DNA from: Anaerolineae bacterium
GTDB taxonomy: Bacteria; Chloroflexota; Anaerolineae; Aggregatilineales; Phototrophicaceae
Direction of reading: 5' to 3'
Assembly: GCA_028284565.1 (NCBI GenBank)
Contig: JANQRM010000342.1
Span: 1 to 9,585 of the forward strand
DNA length: 9,585 nucleotides
Shown: positions 1 to 6,578 of the stretch, in pieces
Position numbering within the stretch: the stretch's first letter is position 1
How the letters are laid out: each line of letters starts with the position of its first letter
Program-made: the position numbers and the translations under genes
The notes under the pieces: generated by a model
Databases searched by the model: none
What the model saw: only the letters and a program-made list of their open reading frames with translations
What the model was told of the DNA's origin: nothing

Positions 1-1
1 A

Positions 2-1939
2 GAGATTCATGTCGGCGATGAGAGCAACCTCATCGGCATCATTAGTGCAAGTTTGCAACCCCATATTGTGCAAGCTGTCGATGAAGACTCGCATTACCTC
101 CCCATTATCCCGTCGGCACAATCGGCTATTCTCATTCCCATCAGTTCCGGTGGGAGTTTAATCGGCTTAGTCGGGGTAGAAAGTGAGCGTCGGGGCGCAT
201 TCGATGAAGATGATGTCCAATTACTTCTAACATTATCCGGCTCGGTCGCAGGTGTGATTGAAAATACTCAACTGTTGGAACGTCTTCAACAATCCAACGA
301 GCAATTACGTGAACTCGATCGTCTGAAAAGTCAGTTCTTGGCGAGCATGAGTCACGAGTTACGCACACCGCTCAACTCCATTATTGGTTTTAGTCGGGTG
401 ATGATGAAAGGGATTGATGGTCCACTCACCGAGATGCAAGAGCAAGACCTCACCACTATCTACACGAGTGGACAACACTTGCTCAACCTGATTAATGACA
501 TCCTTGACCAAGCCAAGATTGAAGCGGGTGAGCTCGACCTCAAATTGGATTACTTCGAGGTCAAGCCGATGATCGATAGCGTCAAGTCGATGGCGATTGG
601 GCTGGTGAAAGAGAAACCCGTCCAGTTGCATGTCGAGGTGGAATCGAGCCTACCAAATGCCTATGGAGATGAATTCCGTTCACGTCAAATCCTGCTGAAC
701 TTGGTCAGTAACGCGGTTAAGTTCACCCAAGAAGGAACGGTGATCTTACGTGCCTACCTCGAACAGAGCGAAACCCAAGACACAGCGATGCTCCGTGTGG
801 ATGTGGTCGATACCGGAATTGGGATTGGTGAAGCGGATATTCCCATTCTCTTCGAGCGTTTCCGCCAAGTCGACTCCTCACTTACCCGTGCAGTTGGTGG
901 GACAGGACTCGGTTTGCCCCTATCCAAATCACTTGCCGAGATGCAGGGTGGTGAACTCTTGGTCGAATCGGAAGTGAATGTCGGCTCAGTCTTTAGTGTC
1001 ACCATTCCACTTGAACCCATTGAAGTAGACGATGATGAAGAAAAGTCGGTGGATGACACTCATAATTTGCGTGTGCCAGATGTTCCCAAGCCAAGTGAGA
1101 ATGAAGACATCGACACCAAGCCCGACCTCAAGACCAAACCGCCACAGCCCATCGCTACCCAGACGATGAAAGCGGTCATTAAACGCGAGGTCTTGCTCAT
1201 CGAAGACAACAAAGAGATGGTCGATTTCTTCCGACGCAACCTCCAACGCGAAGGCTTCTCCGTTCAAACGGCAGACCATCCTGCCTATGCCGAAGCCATG
1301 GTAGGTGCGATTCGCCCGACATTCCTGATTATGGATGTCAACTTTGGCGATGGTGAAGGCTGGGGCATGTTGGCACGCTTAAGCCAACGGGAAGATACCG
1401 CCGACATCCCGATTATCGTCACCAGTATGAGTGATGAAGCCCATGACGCGATAACCAAAGGTGCATTCCGTTTCTTGCACCGTCCCTTCCCAGTGGAAGA
1501 TTTCCTCGCTGTGATTCAAGAGGCAGAAGCCGAAAGCAACCGTGAGCGTATCTTGATTGTCGATGACGACATCGACCGCATCGAATCGCTTCAAGAAACA
1601 CTGGAATCCACCAACTATCGTGTCTATGCCACAGAAAAAGGTAAAGCGGGCATGAGCATGGTCGCCCAACGGCAACCCAACCTCATCTTGCTCGACCTGC
1701 AGGCTGAAGATGAACTCGGATTAGAGATGATTTCAGAACTCCATCACAATCCAGAAACGGCAGAGATACCGATCATCGTCATGACGGATGAATCTTATCT
1801 CAAAGATGAGGAGAAAAGTCTGCTCGACAATCTACCGATTTTAGATAAAACAACCCTTCACGAAGAAGACAACCATCACTTAGCCACCTTCATTCAACAG
1901 GTGTTGAATGGCTACAATGGAGGGAACGGCAACGCATGA
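2..1939 (+). CDS. Hybrid histidine kinase, GAF-HisKA-HATPase-REC-REC (5' partial)
   Basis: The reading frame is open from base 2, so the true start lies upstream of the window. Numbering from the TTG at 53: residues 1-72 are the end of a GAF sensor domain, 73-92 a coiled linker, and about 93-160 a HisKA dimerisation domain with phospho-acceptor His101 in the motif SHELRTPLN. Residues 205-322 are the ATPase domain, with the N-box around Asn220, DTGIG at 253-257 and GGTGLGL at 282-288. An acidic, Pro/Lys-rich linker (325-375) leads to receiver 1 (377-490; acidic pair Glu384/Asp385, phospho-acceptor Asp428) and receiver 2 (498-620; Asp504/Asp505, Asp548, Thr578, Lys599). Receiver 1 has Arg477 where the family has an invariant Lys. 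No membrane segment is visible in this part, so it is probably a soluble kinase, although the missing N-terminus could change this. Its stop overlaps the next start (ATGA, 1936-1939), which implies translational coupling to the threonine synthase-receiver fusion, a possible phosphotransfer partner (inference). Confidence 0.95.
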   Translation, partial: EIHVGDESNLIGIISASLQPHIVQAVDEDSHYLPIIPSAQSAILIPISSGGSLIGLVGVESERRGAFDEDDVQLLLTLSGSVAGVIENTQLLERLQQSNEQLRELDRLKSQFLASMSHELRTPLNSIIGFSRVMMKGIDGPLTEMQEQDLTTIYTSGQHLLNLINDILDQAKIEAGELDLKLDYFEVKPMIDSVKSMAIGLVKEKPVQLHVEVESSLPNAYGDEFRSRQILLNLVSNAVKFTQEGTVILRAYLEQSETQDTAMLRVDVVDTGIGIGEADIPILFERFRQVDSSLTRAVGGTGLGLPLSKSLAEMQGGELLVESEVNVGSVFSVTIPLEPIEVDDDEEKSVDDTHNLRVPDVPKPSENEDIDTKPDLKTKPPQPIATQTMKAVIKREVLLIEDNKEMVDFFRRNLQREGFSVQTADHPAYAEAMVGAIRPTFLIMDVNFGDGEGWGMLARLSQREDTADIPIIVTSMSDEAHDAITKGAFRFLHRPFPVEDFLAVIQEAEAESNRERILIVDDDIDRIESLQETLESTNYRVYATEKGKAGMSMVAQRQPNLILLDLQAEDELGLEMISELHHNPETAEIPIIVMTDESYLKDEEKSLLDNLPILDKTTLHEEDNHHLATFIQQVLNGYNGGNGNA

Positions 1940-3609
1940 TCGACATCTCATCGAAGCAGGTAACACTGGAATGCACCTATTGCCAAACCTTGACCGCCTT
2001 AGTGGATTTTGCAGGACAATGCCCCAATTGTGGCGAAACAATTGTCGAGGCCCGTTACGATATGACGGGTTTCGATGCTCACCAATGGGTAGAAGCCTTA
2101 AAGAAAAGGGGGAACTCACTCTGGCGGTATCATGAAGTTTTGCCTATTTATCAGACTGACAATATCGTCAGCCTCAATGAGGGCGAGACACCGCTGATTA
2201 AATCCAAATCTCTCGCTGCCTCAGTGGGTTTAAAGCATCTTTATCTTAAAGATGAACGACAAGGTCCCACAGGCAGTTTCAAAGACCGTCAAGCAACAGT
2301 GGCTATCTCTGCGTTACAAGAGAAAGGCATCCGCGAGGTTGTCGTTGCTAGCACGGGGAATGTTGCCATTGCTTATGCCGCCTATTGTGCGCGTGCAGGC
2401 ATCAAATTGTGGGCATTCTTCCCCGCCTTGACACCCAATGACAAAATGCGTGAAGCCGCCCTCTATGGTGCAGAGATAATCAAAACGACGGGAAATTATG
2501 ACCAGACCAAAGAACTCGCCGCCCGTTTCGCCAAGACCAAAGACATCTTTCTCGATAAAGGCATCAAGAGCATCGCCGCCATTGAAGCCATGAAGACGAT
2601 GGCATACGAAATTGCCGAGCAACTGGGGGACGAACTCGAAGACGGTCAACAATGGCGCGCCCCCGATTGGTTTTTACAAGGTGTCAGTGGAGGTATGGGT
2701 CCCATAGGTGTGGGCAAGGGCTTCCGTGAGATGCTGGATATGGGCATCATCGATTCGATACCTGCGCTGGGGATGATTCAATCGAGTGGTTGCGACCCGA
2801 TGGTGCAAGCCTTTGAACGACATCAACGGGTTGCTACACCTGTCGAAACGCCGACGACGATTATCGCCACCCTTGCGACAGGCAATCCCGGACGCGCTTA
2901 CGAAATCCTCTATGATTATGTTAGTGACAACGGCGGGCATTTTATTTCTGCCAGCGATGAAGAAGCCTTTCAAGCCATTCGCGTTCTTGCTCAACAAGAC
3001 GGCATCTCCGTCGAACCAGCAACGGGTGTGACCTTTGCGGGATTGTTCAAACTCGTCCGACAAGGGATAATCAAGTCAGATGATGTGGTGGTGGTCAATG
3101 TTTCCGGTCATACCCTGCCAGTAGAAACACGCATCTTGGGTGAGCAATGGCAAAAACTGGTTGACCTATCGGGTAGTCCCACGGCCCCTGCTGTCCCAAC
3201 GGAAGGCTTGGTCTCTGCGGTCAATCAACTCCATGGCAAGCTCAAGCGTGTCGTGGTAATTGAAGATAACGAAGCCGCCGCCCGCCTGATGAGTCGCTTG
3301 CTCGAAGCACAAAAGAACTGTGAGGTCTATCTGGCACATAATGGTGAAAGTGGCTTAGAGACCATGCGGGAAATCCATCCCGATTTGGTGATTACCGACC
3401 TGATGATGCCCGATGTCGATGGCTTCACAGTGATTAATACTATGAAGCAAGATGATGTGCTCAAGCACATCCCAATCGTGGTCGTCACCGCCAAAGAACT
3501 GACCATCCAAGAGCAAGCATTCTTGAATTCCAATAGTGAATTGCTCTTACAAAAAGGCTCATTCATTGATGATGATTTTATCGAGCGTATTGTGGCTAAA
3601 TTGAACTAA
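1936..3609 (+). CDS. thrC: Threonine synthase with C-terminal response-regulator receiver domain
   Basis: A 557-residue fusion. Residues 1-40 form a zinc-ribbon-like segment with two CxxC pairs (Cys13/16 and Cys29/32), as in many threonine synthases of the archaeal/bacterial short type. Residues about 78-405 are a fold-type II PLP enzyme: GETPL at 83-87, the PLP lysine Lys116 in PTGSFKDR, STGN at 139-142, and the glycine-rich phosphate-binding turn SGGMGP at 251-256. The family reaction is conversion of O-phospho-L-homoserine to L-threonine. After a linker rich in Ser/Pro/Ala (411-435), residues 437-555 form a full receiver domain with acidic pair Glu443/Asp444, phospho-acceptor Asp488 in TDLMMPDVDG, Thr518 and Lys540, so it looks phosphorylatable. 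The frame is open throughout, so the fusion is encoded in this sequence. The ATG overlaps the stop of the upstream hybrid kinase. The enzyme assignment is firm at the level of threonine synthase-like PLP enzymes. A related PLP lyase with another substrate cannot be excluded. Confidence 0.9.
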   Translation: MIDISSKQVTLECTYCQTLTALVDFAGQCPNCGETIVEARYDMTGFDAHQWVEALKKRGNSLWRYHEVLPIYQTDNIVSLNEGETPLIKSKSLAASVGLKHLYLKDERQGPTGSFKDRQATVAISALQEKGIREVVVASTGNVAIAYAAYCARAGIKLWAFFPALTPNDKMREAALYGAEIIKTTGNYDQTKELAARFAKTKDIFLDKGIKSIAAIEAMKTMAYEIAEQLGDELEDGQQWRAPDWFLQGVSGGMGPIGVGKGFREMLDMGIIDSIPALGMIQSSGCDPMVQAFERHQRVATPVETPTTIIATLATGNPGRAYEILYDYVSDNGGHFISASDEEAFQAIRVLAQQDGISVEPATGVTFAGLFKLVRQGIIKSDDVVVVNVSGHTLPVETRILGEQWQKLVDLSGSPTAPAVPTEGLVSAVNQLHGKLKRVVVIEDNEAAARLMSRLLEAQKNCEVYLAHNGESGLETMREIHPDLVITDLMMPDVDGFTVINTMKQDDVLKHIPIVVVTAKELTIQEQAFLNSNSELLLQKGSFIDDDFIERIVAKLN

Positions 3610-3612
3610 CAA

Positions 3613-3640
3613 CCCTTGTCAGTAGCTTGTAAGGGCTTTT
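3613..3640 (+). terminator. Weak candidate terminator after threonine synthase-receiver gene
   Basis: CCCTT (3613-3617) can pair with AAGGG (3631-3635) across a 13-base loop, followed directly by CTTTT. The stem is only 5 bp, so this may be a leaky terminator or chance. Its position just after the stop codon and before a 73-base gap makes it plausible. Confidence 0.3.
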
Positions 3641-3682
3641 ATGCTAATCTGCTGTGATGAAAGCAATTAAGGCATCCAAACT

Positions 3683-4990
3683 GTGATACCACCCAACTAC
3701 ACTGTACTCCTCATCGAAAGTGATACTACCGCTGGGCAAGCGATCCGCGCGACCCTCAGTAAAGAAGGTTATACCGTGCTGACAGTTGATCGGGGTTTAG
3801 AAGGTGTGGATGTGGCTCGCAAGGTCGAACCCGATATTATCCTCACAGCACTCAACTTGCCCGATTTGAATGGCGCAGAACTCACCGCGACACTTCGCAC
3901 AGACAAACGCTTTCATCGCACACCCATTATTGCCATGATTGCCGAAGATTCCCAAGAGCAACGCGACTTGGCATTTGCGGCAGGGATGAACGGCAACCTT
4001 GCCAAACCCCTTAATCTGTCCGCCTTACCTGCTCACATGGAATTCTTCCTTAGTGGCGGGACTGACGGTATCGATGACACAGAACGAATGCGACAGGCGC
4101 AAGGTCGCTTCCTAAAAGATGTCGTCAAGCGTCTTGAAGAGCGGATACGCGCGCTAGAAGAGCAAAACGAAACCCTCGCTCGCCTTGATCAGATGAAAGA
4201 CACCTTTATCCAACTGACCGCGCATGAACTGAGGACACCCCTAACGCTTATCACAGGTTACAGTCGTCTCTTAGAAGACCACCCACCCTTGCAAGCTTTA
4301 CGCGATGATGATGAGAGTATCGGCACACTCATCGACGGACTCACCGAATCCATTGGACGGATGCAGGGTATTATCGAAGAAGTGATGACAATTAGTCGCA
4401 TCATGACGAGCGAAATTGAACTGAATATCGCCCCCATCAATCTTGGTTCACTAGTCCGCAAAATCCTACAAAGTTACAAAGAAGCCATCATCGAGCGTGA
4501 ACAGTCGGTGGTGTTTGATGAATCGCAATGGCCCAAATCCATGCGGGTGGATGGCGACCTTTTAGGGCTTGTCATTTCTAATCTCGTCAGCAATGCAATT
4601 AAGTACACGCCCAATGGTGGACAAATCACGCTTACTGCACAAATGACCAACCGCCTCGTTCGTTTTACCGTGAAAGATACCGGGGTCGGCATCGACAAAA
4701 AGCGACAAAGCACCATTTTTGAACGCTTCGCCATCGGTGGCGATATCGACACCCATACCACAAGCAAGACCGCCTTTATGGGCGGAGGCTTGGGTTTAGG
4801 TCTGGCGATTTGTCAGGGCATTATCGAGGCACATCGAGGCAAAATCTCTGTCAACAGTCGTGGACATGACCCCGACAAGTGTCCCGGTAGCGAATTTATG
4901 GTCGTGCTACCCTTGTCTATTGCCTCAACCCCAGCCAGCAATACTCCAACATCCATTATGAAAAAACTAGAAACACCCTCTGTAGGTTAA
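3683..4990 (+). CDS. Histidine kinase with N-terminal degenerate receiver (REC-HisKA-HATPase)
   Basis: A 435-residue soluble kinase. Residues 6-123 have the receiver fold pattern, but the phospho-acceptor position is Ala56 (in LTALNLPDLNG), the acidic pair is reduced to Glu12/Ser13, and the switch Thr/Ser is Ile86. Only Lys108 is kept, so this is a pseudo-receiver. A coiled segment (134-170) leads to HisKA with His181 in TAHELRTPL. The ATPase domain spans about 285-412, with Asn304 in the N-box, DTGVG at 332-336 and the glycine-rich GGGLGLGL at 367-374. Residues 413-435 are a Ser/Thr/Pro-rich tail. There is no signal peptide or membrane helix. The GTG start is chosen because the receiver begins within ten residues and an AAGG at 3669-3672 lies about ten bases upstream. 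The next gene starts one base after the stop, so the two are probably co-expressed. The input signal and partner response regulator are not evident. Confidence 0.92.
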   Translation: MIPPNYTVLLIESDTTAGQAIRATLSKEGYTVLTVDRGLEGVDVARKVEPDIILTALNLPDLNGAELTATLRTDKRFHRTPIIAMIAEDSQEQRDLAFAAGMNGNLAKPLNLSALPAHMEFFLSGGTDGIDDTERMRQAQGRFLKDVVKRLEERIRALEEQNETLARLDQMKDTFIQLTAHELRTPLTLITGYSRLLEDHPPLQALRDDDESIGTLIDGLTESIGRMQGIIEEVMTISRIMTSEIELNIAPINLGSLVRKILQSYKEAIIEREQSVVFDESQWPKSMRVDGDLLGLVISNLVSNAIKYTPNGGQITLTAQMTNRLVRFTVKDTGVGIDKKRQSTIFERFAIGGDIDTHTTSKTAFMGGGLGLGLAICQGIIEAHRGKISVNSRGHDPDKCPGSEFMVVLPLSIASTPASNTPTSIMKKLETPSVG

Positions 4991-4991
4991 G

Positions 4992-6128
4992 GTGAAGACG
5001 CGACGACTCTATTGGCAGGGCATCCTTGCAGTCTTAGCGACTCCCATCTTTTTGGGGATGGCTCCCATCTTCGGCAAACTCGCTATCGGAGAAGGTGCAG
5101 ACCCCTTCAGTGTCGCCGCTATTCGCACCATTATTGCTGTTGCCTTACTCTGGATTGTCTATGTACTCTTCTTCCGACGCTTCATCTTCATCTACCCGGC
5201 TGGATTATTGGGCTGTGTGGTCATCGGCGCAATTAATGGCATTGGCTCTTTGTTCTACTATGGGGGATTAGGACAACTTGATGCATCGCAAGCGCAATTG
5301 ATTAACGGCATGTATCTCGTCTTTGCGGTGTTGATTTCTCGTGTCAGTGGACAAAAAGCCGATATTCGTACTCTCGCGCGTGTCTTGATGGCACTCGTTG
5401 CCCTCACATTGATTACAGGCTTTGGTGAAGCCCCCATTAACTGGCCAGGTGTAGGGTTCATGCTTGCCAATGCGCTCATGTTCGCCGGGACGGTCATCCT
5501 CAGTCAATATGTCCTGTATGAGATGCCAGCACCCACCGTCACCTTGTATATCCTCACCACAATGGGGGCAGTTGTTACGGTGGTTTGGCTCGCTGTCGGG
5601 CAACCCTTGACCCCAACGGTCTTACAAAATGCCATCCCGCCGATAATCCTGCTCGGTTTGACCACCGCCTTATCTCGTCTGGCGATGTTCGCTGGAGTCA
5701 AGCTCTTCGGGGGAATGCAGACTGCCATTCTTGCCATCATGGAGATTGTTGTCGCACTTCTGCTCGCCGCTATCGTACTGGGCGACCAACTCACTGGACC
5801 TCAATGGCTTGGCGTATTGATTTTATCGGCGAATCTCTTTCTCATCCGCCAACGTGACTTACTCCCGCGCGGTGTCAATCCCAACGCCTTGATTGTGGCA
5901 AATATGGCAAGTGTTCAATTCCAACGCATCGCCTTCCATCGTGCCTTTGGCTCGGCTTCATTGGATAATTCAGAAGGCACAATGTCCACCATCACCACAC
6001 AGGAACTCCAAGCCATCCAGCAGATGATGGGTGCAGAAACGGGCAACATCGACCCCTTCCCAATTAAGACCAAGCCCAATTTACCCGTCATCCAATCCCC
6101 TGCACCCTCTGCTGAGGACACTGAATAA
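4992..6128 (+). CDS. EamA/DMT-superfamily transporter with C-terminal cytosolic tail
   Basis: A 378-residue membrane protein. Residues 10-290 contain about ten hydrophobic helices in two repeats, typical of the EamA (DUF6/RhaT-like) drug/metabolite transporters that usually export amino acids or other small metabolites. The repeat ends are marked by the short helix pairs around residues 95-140 and 240-285, and basic residues (RRF at 62-64, RQRDLLPR at 286-293) follow the positive-inside rule. Family members are usually near 300 residues. Here about 85 extra hydrophilic residues (294-378), Gln/Pro/Thr-rich and acidic at the very end, form a soluble tail of unknown role. The GTG start sits one base after the kinase stop, and TAGG (4984-4987) may act as ribosome binding site. 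The substrate is not deducible. The threonine synthase nearby makes an amino acid an attractive but untested guess. Confidence 0.9.
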   Translation: MKTRRLYWQGILAVLATPIFLGMAPIFGKLAIGEGADPFSVAAIRTIIAVALLWIVYVLFFRRFIFIYPAGLLGCVVIGAINGIGSLFYYGGLGQLDASQAQLINGMYLVFAVLISRVSGQKADIRTLARVLMALVALTLITGFGEAPINWPGVGFMLANALMFAGTVILSQYVLYEMPAPTVTLYILTTMGAVVTVVWLAVGQPLTPTVLQNAIPPIILLGLTTALSRLAMFAGVKLFGGMQTAILAIMEIVVALLLAAIVLGDQLTGPQWLGVLILSANLFLIRQRDLLPRGVNPNALIVANMASVQFQRIAFHRAFGSASLDNSEGTMSTITTQELQAIQQMMGAETGNIDPFPIKTKPNLPVIQSPAPSAEDTE

Positions 6129-6140
6129 CATATCTCATGA

Positions 6141-6176
6141 ATCAAAGAAACCCATGGGTTGGCCGTCCATGGGCTT
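6141..6176 (-). terminator. Hairpin terminator of the permuted-tRNA unit
   Basis: On the - strand AAGCCCATGG (6176-6167) pairs with CCATGGGTTT (6157-6148), a 10-bp stem with one G-U pair and a 9-base loop, followed by the T-rich run TTTCTTTGAT (6150-6141). It fits a Rho-independent terminator for the transcript from the unknown-protein gene through the tRNA-like units. The hairpin lies about 20 bases after the transporter stop and could also act on the + strand, although the + strand T-run is poor. Confidence 0.75.
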
Positions 6177-6235
6177 CCTAAAGGTGCTACTCAATTGCAC
6201 ACGCCAACGACATTTAAGTCTGGAAATCAATCTAC

Positions 6236-6336
6236 TAGAAACTATTGCTCTGCCGATTGAGCTACCGAACCGAATAGGTGTTGTGTGGCGTGCTTTCAGG
6301 CGGTTCGGGCGAGACTCGAACTCGCAACGATAGTTG
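6236..6336 (-). tRNA. Circularly permuted tRNA gene (unit B), anticodon uncertain
   Basis: Read on the - strand, the 3' half comes first: anticodon-stem strand ACTAT (6334-6330), variable loop CGTT, T-arm GCGAG-TTCGAGT-CTCGC (6325-6309), acceptor strand CCGAACC (6308-6302) and G73 (6301). A 29-base spacer (6300-6272) follows. Then comes the 5' half: acceptor GGTTCGG (6271-6265), TA at 8-9, D-arm GCTC-AATCGGCA-GAGC (6262-6247), A26, anticodon-stem strand ATAGT (6245-6241) and loop start TTCTA (6240-6236). The acceptor strands pair 7/7, the D-stem 4/4, the T-stem 5/5 and the anticodon stem 5/5, with canonical T8, A14, G18-G19 and T54-T55-C56. This is a complete cloverleaf only if the halves are joined in inverted order. 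No other matching half lies nearby. If the loop reads on from T32-T33 the anticodon would be CTA, but the junction is not fixed by the sequence. No CCA is encoded. An alternative is two decayed tRNA fragments, which the perfect pairing makes unlikely. Confidence 0.75.
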
Positions 6337-6372
6337 TGCTGTCCCCAGACACTTGATTTGGCGATGAGTAAC

Positions 6373-6405
6373 GAATGCTCAACTTGGAGTGATACAACTT
6401 GAGCA
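6373..6405 (-). other. Hairpin between the two tRNA-like units
   Basis: On the - strand ATGCTCAA (6405-6398) is perfectly complementary to TTGAGCAT (6380-6373). Inside, a G-G mismatch and a further TTG/CAA pairing extend the stem. The hairpin lies after the 5' half of unit A and before the 3' half of unit B, so it could be a processing signal, an intron-like stem or a spacer structure. Confidence 0.45.
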
Positions 6406-6420
6406 TAATCGGGGCGGATA

Positions 6421-6483
6421 GGTTGCCTCTGCCATTGGGCTATCCCGCCACAGGAGCGGGAGTGGGACTCGAACCCACACTGT
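6421..6483 (-). tRNA. Circularly permuted tRNA-like gene (unit A), anticodon arm unresolved
   Basis: On the - strand the T-arm GTGGG-TTCGAGT-CCCAC (6478-6462) and acceptor strand TCCCGCT (6461-6455) come first. After only five bases (6454-6450) follows GGCGGGA (6449-6443), which pairs with that acceptor strand 7/7 with one G-U. TA (8-9) and a D-arm with stem GCC/GGC (6440-6438 with 6427-6425) and loop containing AATGG come next. So the T-arm/3' acceptor and 5' acceptor/D-arm match each other but in inverted order, as in unit B. I could not fit a standard anticodon stem: TATCC after the D-arm can pair with GGATA (6498-6494), and ATCCG with CGGAT, but both leave abnormal spacing, so the outer ends of the two halves are uncertain. 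The 5' half can also fold on itself (GGCGGGATAG against CTATCCGCC with one bulge). It may be a functional permuted tRNA, a tRNA-like RNA or a decaying copy. Confidence 0.6.
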
Positions 6484-6578
6484 CACAAATCCGGTATCCC
6501 AGCGTTTAGGATAAACTTGAGTTTGAATTTGCACTCCTATGACCCATCCTAACACATCGTTACCCATCTTTCAAGAGA

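Noticed and set aside
3657..3686. Nine-codon leader frame (MKAIKASKL) whose stop overlaps the GTG start of the second kinase
   Set aside because: There is no ribosome binding site ahead of it and no attenuator-like composition. It could help coupling but is too short to support.
6181..6410. Permuted group I self-splicing intron around unit B
   Set aside because: The flanks are short and I see none of the conserved P, Q, R, S core elements. The crossing helices are adjacent rather than separated by the P4-P6 and P8 regions. A different ribozyme is not excluded.
6181..6560. Ordinary tRNA genes in normal order, or a tRNA with a long intron
   Set aside because: Joining the 5' half of unit A with the 3' half of unit B gives acceptor strands that do not pair. 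No T-arm follows the 5' half of unit B, and no D-arm precedes the 3' half of unit A.
6379..6567. Open frame of 62 codons on the - strand across unit A
   Set aside because: It lies on top of the T-arm, acceptor and D-arm sequences, has no ribosome binding site and no recognisable protein features.
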